Positions 17,037 through 25,433 of a stretch of 64,000 nt of DNA are shown in pieces. Made by a program: the position numbers and the translations under genes. The DNA lies in the NCBI GenBank assembly GCA_019187225.1, contig JABAQQ010000041.1:81968-145967 (forward strand), in the 5' to 3' direction. The stretch is from Saprospiraceae bacterium. Lineage in GTDB: Bacteria > Bacteroidota > Bacteroidia > Chitinophagales > Saprospiraceae. A model generated the notes under the pieces. It ran no database searches. It was not told the DNA's origin and saw only the letters and a program-made list of their open reading frames with translations. Each line of letters opens with the position of its first letter. Position 1 is the stretch's first letter.

Positions 17037-17044
17037 CAAAGGTA
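17037..17044 (-). promoter_or_regulatory. Candidate -7 element of the DUF2911 gene
   Basis: Minus-strand TACCTTTG matches TAnnTTTG, 55 bp upstream of the start at 16982. No clear TTTG box was found 19-21 bp further upstream. Confidence 0.4.
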
Positions 17045-17078
17045 AAATGATTGTTGATGGCAGATTACAGATTGCGAA

Positions 17079-17110
17079 TTGTTAACTTATTTCCCGGCTG
17101 AGTATTTTTG
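17079..17110 (+). promoter_or_regulatory. Promoter of the ElaA-like acetyltransferase gene
   Basis: TTG at 17079-17081, a 21-bp spacer, and TATTTTTG at 17103-17110 form a near-consensus Bacteroidota sigma-70-type promoter. Transcription would begin about 17117, giving a leader of some 25 nt that contains the ATCCGAA triplicate. Confidence 0.6.
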
Positions 17111-17138
17111 CAAATCCGAAATCCGAAATCCGAAATCG
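17105..17138. repeat. Tandem AATCCGAA / ATTTCGGATT repeat
   Basis: Three consecutive copies of ATCCGAA stand just before the acetyltransferase start codon. The same unit occurs at 16086-16118 and, reversed, at 41980-42010. It is a short dispersed intergenic repeat of unknown role. Confidence 0.6.
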
Positions 17139-17142
17139 TCTA

Positions 17143-17595
17143 ATGCTCACTTTTTCCTGCCTGCCGTTTGGCCAACTCACGCCCTTTGAATTGTACGACA
17201 TCATGGCGCTGCGCCAGGAAGTATTTATCGTGGAGCAAAATTGCCCCTACCTCGATGCAGATGGAAAAGACCTTGCCTCCTGGCACCTGATGGGGCGCAA
17301 TGAAGCGGACCACCTCATTTGTTATACCCGGCTGCTTCCGGAAGGTGTGTCTTATAAAGGTTATGTTTCCATCGGACGGGTTGTTTCGTCGCCTTCGGCG
17401 CGGGGGACTGGCGCAGGCAGAATACTGATGCAGCGCAGCATCGAGATGTGCCGGCATTTGTTTGGCAATCAACCGATTAAAATTGGAGCACAATCGTACC
17501 TTGTAAAATTCTATGAAAGTTTCGGCTTCCAATCCACCGGCGAGGAATACCTGGAAGATGGAATTCCGCATACCAAAATGATCCTTGGACACTGA
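17143..17595 (+). CDS. ElaA-like GNAT N-acetyltransferase
   Basis: This is a compact 150-residue GNAT protein of the ElaA type. The N-terminal LYDIMALRQEVFIVEQNCPY and DGKDLASWHL segments are diagnostic. The acetyl-CoA-binding motif A follows as IGRVVSSPSARGTGAGRIL (RGTGAGR is the pyrophosphate-binding loop), then YESFGFQSTGEEYLEDGIPH. The substrate amine is unknown. It is followed by the phosphatase gene after 58 bp on the same strand, so the two may be cotranscribed from the promoter at 17079-17110. Confidence 0.87.
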   Translation: MLTFSCLPFGQLTPFELYDIMALRQEVFIVEQNCPYLDADGKDLASWHLMGRNEADHLICYTRLLPEGVSYKGYVSIGRVVSSPSARGTGAGRILMQRSIEMCRHLFGNQPIKIGAQSYLVKFYESFGFQSTGEEYLEDGIPHTKMILGH

Positions 17596-17653
17596 TTCCA
17601 TTTCCGTCTGGTCCTCTCAACCGGCCAACCCTTCAACCCGTTAACCTTCATTT

Positions 17654-18346
17654 ATGCCAAAATTTGCTATTTCCGACATTCACGGCTGCCGCAAGACTTT
17701 CCTGGCGCTGCTCGACAAGATCGCTTTTTCAAAAGGAGATCAATTATACCTGCTCGGCGATTATGTGGACAGGGGCCCCGACTCGAAAGGCGTGCTCGAC
17801 GAGATTTTTAATTTGCAAAAAAACGGCTATGCCGTGCACTGCCTGCGCGGCAACCACGAAGAAATTCTCCTGCGTTCGCTCTACGACCCCGTAGGACTGG
17901 AAAACTGGTTGCTGACCGATGGCAAAAAAACAATGGACAGTTTTGGCGTCGAAGTGACGTCCGACATACCGGATACCTATCTGGATTTTATACGCGAACT
18001 GGATTATTACTTCGAGGTGGATGAATACATTCTTGTGCATGCCGGGCTCAATTTCAATTTATACGATCCACTGGAAGACCAACGCGATCTGCTGATCATT
18101 CGCAGGTGGTACGATTTTATCCGTTATGACTGGCTGGGGCAACGCATCGTCCTGCATGGCCATACGCCTATGCCGTATTATGACATTGAAGAACAACGCC
18201 TTCATTTGGGACAAAACCGGTATCTGGACCTCGATGCAGGATGTGTTTATACCGGCAGCGACCGCCCCGACCGCATGGGTCTGGGACATTTGTGCGCGTT
18301 TGATATGACCAACCGGATGCTGATGTTTCAGAAAAATGTGGAATAA
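17654..18346 (+). CDS. PPP-family metallophosphoesterase (serine/threonine-phosphatase-like)
   Basis: The protein has all metal-ligand motifs of the calcineurin-like PPP family: DIHG (residues 8-11), GDYVDRGPDS (35-44), LRGNHEE (64-70), VHAGLNF and HGHTPM. At 230 residues it matches small bacterial PrpA/PrpE-like enzymes, which act on phosphoproteins or on dinucleotide polyphosphates. The substrate cannot be decided from sequence. It is cytoplasmic. It converges with the tocopherol-cyclase-like gene, and the 130-bp gap holds a perfect 15-bp inverted repeat. Confidence 0.88.
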   Translation: MPKFAISDIHGCRKTFLALLDKIAFSKGDQLYLLGDYVDRGPDSKGVLDEIFNLQKNGYAVHCLRGNHEEILLRSLYDPVGLENWLLTDGKKTMDSFGVEVTSDIPDTYLDFIRELDYYFEVDEYILVHAGLNFNLYDPLEDQRDLLIIRRWYDFIRYDWLGQRIVLHGHTPMPYYDIEEQRLHLGQNRYLDLDAGCVYTGSDRPDRMGLGHLCAFDMTNRMLMFQKNVE

Positions 18347-18432
18347 ACCGGGAGTTTTTGCCGGAAGCGTTTTCCGCATTGTGGTCTGGGGCGAATCCAT
18401 CGGCGGCATAAATAAGGGTACAGGATTAAAGA

Positions 18433-18482
18433 GTTTGAGGGTTTCAGGTTTATGTGAAACCAAAACGCTGAAACCCTCAAAC
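18433..18482. repeat. Inverted repeat, 15-bp perfect arms, between convergent genes
   Basis: GTTTGAGGGTTTCAG at 18433-18447 is the exact complement of 18468-18482, with a 20-nt loop. The right arm overlaps the stop of the tocopherol-cyclase-like gene. There is no T tract on either side, so it may be a weak bidirectional terminator or a copy of an intergenic palindrome family. Confidence 0.75.
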
Positions 18483-19451
18483 CAATATTTCCACCTGGCC
18501 GGCGACTTCCAGCCCGGCGTTTCTGCCTGTGCCTTCAAAAATACGGCGATCGTTTTCCAACAACTCCGCCTGCACTTCGGCCTGCAGGCTTTCGTTGATC
18601 TTTCCCGTCATTTCACCGGAAATGGGCGATTTCAACGCCGTGCCGGGCGCTTGTTTTGCCAGCAAACGCAGTTCCGTTTTGGGGTTTTTAAAAATCAATT
18701 CCACATGTTCATCGCTGATTACCAAAAACTTGCGTGCACCGGTATACGTTGCGAAGCGAAATAAGCGACCGTCGAGCCAAAAGCCGCTGATAAAACCGAT
18801 GAAATAACTGCCCAACCAGGGTATGTGCGCCACCGAAGCCATCAACGAGGCCCGGTCGTGCGCATCAAAATGATTGGTTTGCATCCAGACGTAGGCGCGC
18901 GGGAACGACCGACCCCAGTCTTTCTCGATATAGCCCTTGCCGTTGGAGAAATCAATTTCTTCCTTTCCGATTTTCAATTTCCCCTCCAAAGTATGATGCA
19001 AGCTCACAATACCGTGAAAACACTCCATGAACGGTACAAACGAATACCAGCCCATGATGCCGGGCGCGCCGAGCATTTTCGGCCAGGGAGACGTATTTTG
19101 AAAGCTTATTTCGCCGGAAATACCCGGCAGATCGAGGCTGATCTTCTCCTGGGAAAACGTATTATTTCCTACTGCAACTTCAAAGCACCGCGCCGCCGGT
19201 CGAAAATCATCCGCCGGAAAACGGTGATACTGCGCCCGGCAGGCTTTACCATCCATGACCTGGACGAACGCGTGTTGTCTGCCGTTTTCATCCATGGATA
19301 TACCCGGAATAAACGCCATGGCATGCCGCTCGTCGGGCGAAACGGCCTTGAAATACCAGCCTTCAAAGTAGCGGCGGGTGCGACCCCAGCCGTGGTATTC
19401 GTCGGGATACCAGGTCGCACGCAGGCGTCTGACGAGGTTAGAAGGTATCAT
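18477..19451 (-). CDS. Tocopherol cyclase-like protein (lipocalin-like fold)
   Basis: The 324-residue protein resembles the tocopherol cyclase family (VTE1 type): the N-terminal [20 protein letters not shown] and FKAVSPD, then [20 protein letters not shown] and [19 protein letters not shown] (the latter a strong family signature). In plants the enzyme closes the chromanol ring of vitamin E. In bacteria that lack tocopherol the role is unknown, so only the fold should be inferred. Its ATG overlaps the stop of aroC (ATGA, 19448-19451), which implies translational coupling with chorismate synthase upstream. That pairing with an aromatic-pathway enzyme is suggestive but unproven. Confidence 0.85.
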   Translation of the reverse strand: MIPSNLVRRLRATWYPDEYHGWGRTRRYFEGWYFKAVSPDERHAMAFIPGISMDENGRQHAFVQVMDGKACRAQYHRFPADDFRPAARCFEVAVGNNTFSQEKISLDLPGISGEISFQNTSPWPKMLGAPGIMGWYSFVPFMECFHGIVSLHHTLEGKLKIGKEEIDFSNGKGYIEKDWGRSFPRAYVWMQTNHFDAHDRASLMASVAHIPWLGSYFIGFISGFWLDGRLFRFATYTGARKFLVISDEHVELIFKNPKTELRLLAKQAPGTALKSPISGEMTGKINESLQAEVQAELLENDRRIFEGTGRNAGLEVAGQVEILV

Positions 19452-20584
19452 GGTTGGAAGGTTTCAAGGTTGCTGACACGGTGGCGGAGAAAATGATCAG
19501 CCAATACAAGCGCGGCCATAGCCTCTACGATCGGAACAGCCCGCGGAACCACACAGGGATCGTGGCGACCCTTGCCTTTCACCGTGACCGGCTCGCCCGA
19601 GGCGTTCACCGATTCCTGGTCGCGCATGATGGTGGCAACCGGCTTGAACGCCACGCGGAAATAAATATCCATCCCATTGGAGATGCCCCCCTGAATGCCG
19701 CCGGAAAAGTTGGTGACGGTGGAGGGTGGAGGGTGGAGGGTAGAGGGTGCCAAGCCTTCTACCTTCAACCCTCCACCCTCTACCCTGAAAAGGTCATTGT
19801 GCTCGCTGCCCAGCATCTTCACTCCTTCGAAGCCGGAGCCATATTCGAAACCTTTGGCTGCATTGATGCTCAACATTGCTTTTCCGAGGTCGGCGTGAAG
19901 TTTGTCGAATACCGGCTCGCCGAGGCCGGGCGGATAGCCGCGCACCACGCCGGTGATGACACCCCCAATAGTATCGCCCGCTTTGCGCACTTTTTTAATA
20001 AAGCGGATCATTTTTTCGGCCATGGCAGGATCGGGGCACCGAATATCATTGTTTTCAGTGAGTGAAAGATCGAGTTCGGAGTAGTTTCGCTTCAGTTCCA
20101 GGTGACCAACCTGACTTACATAAGCCTGTATTTCAATACCTTGTGTTTTCAAAAGCAATTTTGCCAAAGCGCCGGCTGCCACACGCGCCGCCGTTTCGCG
20201 GGCACTGCTGCGGCCTCCGCCCCTGTAGTCACGATGACCGTATTTGGCTTGCCAGGTGTAGTCGGCATGGCTGGGCCGAAAGGCTGTGGCAAGGTGGTCG
20301 TAATCACGGCTGCGCTGATCTTCGTTGGGGATGAGGAAAGCAACAGGCGTACCGGTCGTTTTTCCTTCGAACACGCCGCTCAGTACCTGCACCGTATCGC
20401 TTTCCTTGCGTTGGGTCACAATGGCGCTCTGTCCCGGCCGGCGTCGGTCGAGCTCGCGCTGAATAAAGTCGAGGTCAAAATCCAGACCTGCCGGGCAGCC
20501 GTCCACAATGCAGCCGATGGCAGCGCCATGCGATTCGCCGAAGGTGGTGATGCGGAAGAGAGAGCCGAATGAGTTGCCGGGCAT
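19448..20584 (-). CDS. aroC: Chorismate synthase, with an in-frame repeat insertion
   Basis: Chorismate synthase converts EPSP to chorismate using reduced FMN, the last shared step of aromatic synthesis. Motifs: [20 protein letters not shown] near the N-terminus, [20 protein letters not shown], and [20 protein letters not shown]. The start at 20584 ([10 protein letters not shown]) is the family start; the frame extends further upstream without conservation. Between EHNDLFR and [10 protein letters not shown], residues of about 266-290 (rich in [10 protein letters not shown] and [10 protein letters not shown]) are not part of the enzyme family and are encoded by a palindromic repeat at 19716-19786. 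The C-terminal tail is also encoded by repeat-like DNA. The insertion is in frame and lies in a variable loop, so activity may be kept. Confidence 0.93.
   Translation of the reverse strand: MPGNSFGSLFRITTFGESHGAAIGCIVDGCPAGLDFDLDFIQRELDRRRPGQSAIVTQRKESDTVQVLSGVFEGKTTGTPVAFLIPNEDQRSRDYDHLATAFRPSHADYTWQAKYGHRDYRGGGRSSARETAARVAAGALAKLLLKTQGIEIQAYVSQVGHLELKRNYSELDLSLTENNDIRCPDPAMAEKMIRFIKKVRKAGDTIGGVITGVVRGYPPGLGEPVFDKLHADLGKAMLSINAAKGFEYGSGFEGVKMLGSEHNDLFRVEGGGLKVEGLAPSTLHPPPSTVTNFSGGIQGGISNGMDIYFRVAFKPVATIMRDQESVNASGEPVTVKGKGRHDPCVVPRAVPIVEAMAALVLADHFLRHRVSNLETFQP
19716..19786. repeat. Palindromic repeat inserted in frame inside aroC
   Basis: A GGTGGAGGGTGGAGGGT-rich left arm (19716-19747) and its imperfect complement (19756-19786) form arms of about 31 bp with five mismatches and an 8-nt centre. 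The DNA adds some 20 residues to chorismate synthase without breaking the frame. This resembles the protein-coding palindromic elements known from Rickettsia, although the sequence is unrelated as far as can be seen. Confidence 0.75.
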
Positions 20585-20791
20585 AAGGGTAAAAAGAGGG
20601 TGGAAAATGAGTGAAAAACGAAGCAAATAACGTTCATTTGGGGATTTAGAATAAGCCTTCGACCGAATTATCTGTCTTTTCGGATTTTTGATCTCATTTT
20701 TTTCCTACAAAAATTACTGTTTTTTTAGCGCTTTCGCCATTTTTACCCTCTTTTTCTGCATATTTTCACTTCACCAACATTTTCCACACCG

Positions 20792-22162
20792 ATGAAGCAT
20801 CGCAAATTTCTGCTCGCCGAAACCGATATTCCCACCCACTGGTACAACATCGTGGCCGACATGCCCAACAAGCCCCTTCCGCCGCTTCACCCCGGTACGA
20901 AAGAACCCATCGGGCCGGAAGCATTGATGCCTCTGTTTCCAATGGAACTTATCAAACAGGAAGTCACCGGAGAAAAATGGGTAGAGATACCCGATGAGGT
21001 ACGCGATCTCTACACGTTGTGGCGTCCTTCCCCTCTTTACCGGGCCTATGAGTTTGAAAAATTACTTGGCACTGATTGTAAAATTTACTACAAATACGAA
21101 GGTGTCAGCCCTTCCGGCTCCCACAAACCCAATACCGCTGTGCCGCAGGCCTATTACAACAAACAGGAGGGCGTGAAACGCATCACCACCGAGACAGGCG
21201 CCGGGCAGTGGGGTAGCGCACTGAGTTTCGCCTGCAACCACTTCGGCATCGAATGCGAAGTGTACATGGTGAAGATCAGTTACGAACAAAAGCCCTACCG
21301 CAAACTGCTGATGAATACCTGGGGCGCTAAAGTGTTTGCCAGTCCCACCAACCTGACCAATGCCGGCCGTCAGATTCTCGCCCAGGACCCAAACTCGCCC
21401 GGCAGTCTCGGCATCGCCATTTCCGAAGCGGTGGAACGCGCCGCGATGAACGACGATACCAAATACGCGCTCGGTTCCGTGCTCAACCACGTGCTGATGC
21501 ACCAGACCATTGTTGGACAGGAAGCGCTGAAACAAATGGAAATGGCCGGCGATATGCCCGATATTGTGGTGGCGCCATTCGGCGGCGGCTCCAATTTTGC
21601 CGGACTTACTTTTCCTTTTCTGCGCCTGAATCTGGAAGAAGGCAGGAACATACGCGCCATCGCAGCCGAACCGGCCTCCTGTCCCAAACTCACCCGTGGC
21701 GTTTTCCGCTATGATTTTGGTGATACGGTGGGCATGACGCCTCTGTTGCCAATGTTCACCCTGGGGCACAAATTCGTGCCTTCCCCCATCCATGCCGGCG
21801 GATTGCGCTACCATGGCGCAGGGGTGATCGTTAGCCAGTTATTGCACGATAAACTTATTGAAGCACAAGCGGTTATGCAAAAAGAGTGTTTTCAGGCAGG
21901 CGTGGATTTTGCCAAAGCCGAAGGCATCCTGCCGGCACCGGAGGCAACGCATGCACTGGCAACGGTGGTACGCGAGGTACAAAAAGCCCGCGAGGAAGGC
22001 CGCCCCAAAACAATCCTTTTCAACCTGTGCGGACACGGTTATTTCGACATGTCGGCTTATCAGCAGTATTTTGAAGGAAAGATCGTGGATCACGAACTCA
22101 CGGCAGCGGACATCGAAGCACTTATTGCAGAGATTGATACGCCGGAGATTTTGGAAGCTTGA
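20792..22162 (+). CDS. TrpB2-type tryptophan synthase beta-like PLP enzyme
   Basis: The protein is 456 residues, longer than ordinary TrpB (about 400), and has the TrpB2 N-terminal extension (DIPTHWYNIVADMP). The PLP lysine is Lys112 in SGSHKPN. The phosphate-binding FGGGSNF loop and the CGHGYFDM C-terminal signature follow. TrpB2 enzymes condense indole or O-phosphoserine-derived aminoacrylate to tryptophan independently of a local TrpA. No trp genes lie nearby, as is common for TrpB2. It is divergent from aroC across a 207-bp gap that is AT-rich but has no clear consensus promoter. Confidence 0.92.
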   Translation: MKHRKFLLAETDIPTHWYNIVADMPNKPLPPLHPGTKEPIGPEALMPLFPMELIKQEVTGEKWVEIPDEVRDLYTLWRPSPLYRAYEFEKLLGTDCKIYYKYEGVSPSGSHKPNTAVPQAYYNKQEGVKRITTETGAGQWGSALSFACNHFGIECEVYMVKISYEQKPYRKLLMNTWGAKVFASPTNLTNAGRQILAQDPNSPGSLGIAISEAVERAAMNDDTKYALGSVLNHVLMHQTIVGQEALKQMEMAGDMPDIVVAPFGGGSNFAGLTFPFLRLNLEEGRNIRAIAAEPASCPKLTRGVFRYDFGDTVGMTPLLPMFTLGHKFVPSPIHAGGLRYHGAGVIVSQLLHDKLIEAQAVMQKECFQAGVDFAKAEGILPAPEATHALATVVREVQKAREEGRPKTILFNLCGHGYFDMSAYQQYFEGKIVDHELTAADIEALIAEIDTPEILEA

Positions 22163-22252
22163 CTGAGAAGGAGCAGCAGTTTTGTTATTTTCACCGCTGG
22201 TAAGTAACCCGGCATTGTACTGTGCCCGCTTGTTTGAAAATAAATTTATCGC

Positions 22253-25200
22253 ATGAAAATAACAACTGCTCTGCTTCGCTCCTTCATCGCTTCAACCCTT
22301 ATTCAGATTACTATTCCTTGTTTTGGCCAAATTACCTTTCCGAAAGCGGCGCCTTCCGACGAAAGACCGGCGCTGTTCGCTTTCACCAATGCCACTATTT
22401 ATGTGGATTACAAAACCCGCATTGAAGGCGCCACCTTACTTATTCGCGACGGGAAAGTGGAAGTCTGTGGCCTTAAGGTCATCATTCCAAACGGCGCCGT
22501 AGTGACCGACTGCACAGGAAAAACAATTTACCCGGCATTTATTGATCTGTATGCCACCGACTTTGGCCTGCCGGTTCCTCCGTCCCCGGCCGGAGGAGGG
22601 GGAGCGCAGGGAGGTGGACCCGGACAACGCCCGCCACAACCTTTGTCCAATAAAAAGGGGCCGTTCTCCTGGAATGAAGCGCTCAAACCAGAATACAGCG
22701 CTGCCGAAGTATTCTCTACCGATGCCAAGGCCGCGGAGGAATGGCGCAAGGTCGGCTTCGGCGCCGTTTTGACCCATCGGGCCGACGGTATTTCGCGCGG
22801 TACGGGCGCTTTCGTGACTTTAGCGGATGATCAGGAACACGAGACCATTCTGACAACTCAGGCTGCTCACTTTCTCTCATTCAGAAAAGGAACGAGCACA
22901 CAGAATTATCCTTCCTCACTCATGGGGTGCATTGCACTTATACGCCAAACCTATCTGGACGGACAATGGTACAAGACTGAAGGTTATAAAGAAGAGCGCA
23001 ACCTTTCGCTGGAAGCCTGGAATGCCGCCCAAAGCCTGCCCCAAATCTTTGAAGCAGGCGACAAGCTCGACGTGCTGCGCATCGCTCAGATCGGCAAAGA
23101 ATTCAACGTCAAATACCTCATCAAAACGGCTGGCGATGAATACCAACGCCTCGATGCGATCAAAGCAAGCGGCCATACACTTCTTGTGCCGCTTGCTTTT
23201 CCTGAGAACTACGATGTGAAAGAACCTTATACTGCCCTGAATATTCAGTTGAAAGACCTGAAACATTGGGAAATGGCTCCGTCCAATCCCGGCCGCCTGG
23301 AAGCAGCGGGTATTCCTTTCGCACTAACTACGGCGGGCTTGAAAGACAAAAGCAAGTTTTGGGACAATCTGCGCAAAGCAATTGAATATGGCCTTTCGGA
23401 ACAAACGGCTTTGCAGGCCCTGACCTATCACCCGGCAAATTTCATCGGCTTATACGCCCTCTCCGCCGGTAGCCAGGGGGTTGCCGTCGGAAGCCTCGAG
23501 CCGGGCAAAATCGCTAACTTCGTCATTACCTCCGGCAATATTTTTCAAAAAGATACAAAGATCCTTCAAAACTGGACACAGGGTAAACCACTCGAAGTTA
23601 CAGCTCCCAATTACTTCACCGCCAACCCTGGCCGCCTTGGCACCTATAAACTCCAGGTCGGCAAAGAATCCTATACCCTCTTGTTAAAAGGAAAACCTGA
23701 AGCGCCGGATGCACAGGTCATGAAAGCCGACAGTTCCAAAGTCAAAGCCAATCTCACTGCAACTGCAGCCGGCCTTGTCACACTCTCTTTTCAGCCAGAT
23801 ACCGTGAACAAAGGTTATATCGAACTTTCCGGCACAGCCGACACAAAGGAATGGACGGGCCGTGGAACCTTACCCAATGGCGCCTGGACCGACTGGCGCG
23901 CTGAATTCCTGGCGCCCACAGGGCCGGACAAGCCTACCAAACAAAACCCCGTCGTAGAGCCAACGGTCGGAGAGGTCATTTATCCTTTCACCGCATTTGG
24001 CTGGAAGACAAAACCCAAAGCGGAAACAATGTTGATCCAAAACGCTACCGTCTGGACAAATGAAAAAGACGGTATCGTGCAGAACTGCGATGTGCTGATC
24101 TCTAATGGAAAAATTCAAAAGATCGGTCGCCAATTGCCGGTGCAGGATAACGCTTTGCTTGTGGATGGCACCGGAAAACACCTGACCGCAGGTATCATAG
24201 ACGAACATTCGCACATCGCTGTCAGCCGTTCGGTCAACGAGGGTACACAAGAATCGAGCGCGGAGGTACGCATCGGCGACGTCCTCGATGCCGAAGACAT
24301 CGACATCTACCGTCAACTTGCAGGTGGCGTCACAAGCAGCCACCTACTGCACGGTTCGGCCAACCCGATCGGCGGCCAAACCCAACTCATTAAATTGCGC
24401 TGGGGCGCCACGCCGGAAGAGTTGAAATTCCAGAACTGGCCTGGCTTTATCAAATTTGCCCTCGGCGAAAACGTGAAGCAAAGCAATTGGGGCGACAACA
24501 ATCGCACCCGCTACCCGCAGACACGCATGGGCGTGGAGCAAACCTATGTGGATTACTTCACCCGCGCACAGGAATACGGAAAGGAGCGAAAACCCGGTAA
24601 GGCTTACCGGAAGGACCTCGAACTGGAAGCTTTGCTTGAAATACTGGAATCGAAGCGTTTTATCACCTGCCACTCTTACGTGCAATCCGAAATCACTATG
24701 ATGATGCGTGTGGCGGAAAAATTTGGATTCAAACTCAACACCTTCACCCACATACTCGAAGGTTATAAAGTAGCCGATAAAATGGCGAAACACGGCGCAG
24801 GCGGTTCGTCGTTCAGCGACTGGTGGGCATACAAATATGAGGTGTATGAAGCCATTCCATACAACGCCAAGATGATGGCCGACCGGGGTGTACTCGTCGC
24901 TATCAATTCCGACGACGCTGAAATGGCGCGCCGCCTCAACCAGGAAGCCGCTAAATCAGTACTGTACGGTGGCATGAAAGAGGAAGATGCCTGGAAAATG
25001 GTGACCCTCAATCCCGCCAAACTCCTGCACGTGGACGACCGCGTAGGGAGCATCAAGATCGGAAAGGACGCCGACCTCGTACTGTGGAACGAAAATCCAC
25101 TATCGGTCTATGCCCGCGCCGAAAAAACCTGGGTAGACGGCATATTGTATTTCGACCGTCAGGAAGACGCCCGGCTGCAGGAAGAAGTAGAGCGGGAACG

Positions 25201-25312
25201 CGCCCGTATCATTCAGAAATTGCAGGCAACGCCCAAAGGCGAAGAGCGAAGAGAAAGACCTTCTTTACCCAAGAAGTATTACGATTGCGACAGCACAGAC
25301 GATGAGGGGTAG
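22253..25312 (+). CDS. Secreted double amidohydrolase-family protein; N-terminal half lacks metal ligands
   Basis: A signal peptide (about 1-25) precedes two amidohydrolase-like halves. In the first (about 40-450) the place of the usual metal-binding HxH is taken by AFIDLYATDFG, and a low-complexity PAGGGGAQGGGPGQ loop follows, so it is probably a non-catalytic copy. The second (about 590-985) has IIDEHSHIAVS, TCHSYVQSE, FTHILEGYKV and the Asp in NSDDAEM, consistent with an intact metal centre. The family spans imidazolonepropionase, dipeptidase and related hydrolases; the substrate is unknown. At 1019 residues it matches a Bacteroidota group of fused periplasmic amidohydrolases. The perfect palindrome at 25328-25359 follows its stop. 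Confidence 0.85.
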   Translation: MKITTALLRSFIASTLIQITIPCFGQITFPKAAPSDERPALFAFTNATIYVDYKTRIEGATLLIRDGKVEVCGLKVIIPNGAVVTDCTGKTIYPAFIDLYATDFGLPVPPSPAGGGGAQGGGPGQRPPQPLSNKKGPFSWNEALKPEYSAAEVFSTDAKAAEEWRKVGFGAVLTHRADGISRGTGAFVTLADDQEHETILTTQAAHFLSFRKGTSTQNYPSSLMGCIALIRQTYLDGQWYKTEGYKEERNLSLEAWNAAQSLPQIFEAGDKLDVLRIAQIGKEFNVKYLIKTAGDEYQRLDAIKASGHTLLVPLAFPENYDVKEPYTALNIQLKDLKHWEMAPSNPGRLEAAGIPFALTTAGLKDKSKFWDNLRKAIEYGLSEQTALQALTYHPANFIGLYALSAGSQGVAVGSLEPGKIANFVITSGNIFQKDTKILQNWTQGKPLEVTAPNYFTANPGRLGTYKLQVGKESYTLLLKGKPEAPDAQVMKADSSKVKANLTATAAGLVTLSFQPDTVNKGYIELSGTADTKEWTGRGTLPNGAWTDWRAEFLAPTGPDKPTKQNPVVEPTVGEVIYPFTAFGWKTKPKAETMLIQNATVWTNEKDGIVQNCDVLISNGKIQKIGRQLPVQDNALLVDGTGKHLTAGIIDEHSHIAVSRSVNEGTQESSAEVRIGDVLDAEDIDIYRQLAGGVTSSHLLHGSANPIGGQTQLIKLRWGATPEELKFQNWPGFIKFALGENVKQSNWGDNNRTRYPQTRMGVEQTYVDYFTRAQEYGKERKPGKAYRKDLELEALLEILESKRFITCHSYVQSEITMMMRVAEKFGFKLNTFTHILEGYKVADKMAKHGAGGSSFSDWWAYKYEVYEAIPYNAKMMADRGVLVAINSDDAEMARRLNQEAAKSVLYGGMKEEDAWKMVTLNPAKLLHVDDRVGSIKIGKDADLVLWNENPLSVYARAEKTWVDGILYFDRQEDARLQEEVERERARIIQKLQATPKGEERRERPSLPKKYYDCDSTDDEG

Positions 25313-25327
25313 GGGTTAAACAAACGG

Positions 25328-25359
25328 ATAGGGGATGTTCCACGTGGAACATCCCCTAT
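25328..25359. promoter_or_regulatory. parS: parS-like ParB-binding site within a 32-bp perfect palindrome; also terminator-like
   Basis: The central 16-mer TGTTCCACGTGGAACA (25336-25351) fits the broad bacterial parS consensus tGTTnCACGTGnAACa exactly. The palindrome continues for a further 8 bp on each side and ends in TATTTTTTT. It can therefore act as an intrinsic terminator for the amidohydrolase gene, and as a ParB nucleation site. A second identical 16-mer lies 427 bp to the right. Confidence 0.75.
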
Positions 25360-25393
25360 TTTTTTACCTCCCATTTCTTTCTTCCCTATCTTG

Positions 25394-25421
25394 ATTGCAC
25401 TTTGTCCGGAAAAAGTGCAAT
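25394..25421. terminator. Hairpin downstream of thrC, possible terminator
   Basis: ATTGCACTTT pairs with AAAGTGCAAT (10-bp stem, 8-nt loop). It lies 13 bp beyond the thrC stop on the minus strand. There is no T tract, so termination is uncertain. Confidence 0.45.
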
Positions 25422-25433
25422 TCAGGAAATAGT

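Noticed and set aside
17105-17138. CRISPR array
   Set aside because: The units are 7-11 bp and contiguous, with no spacers.
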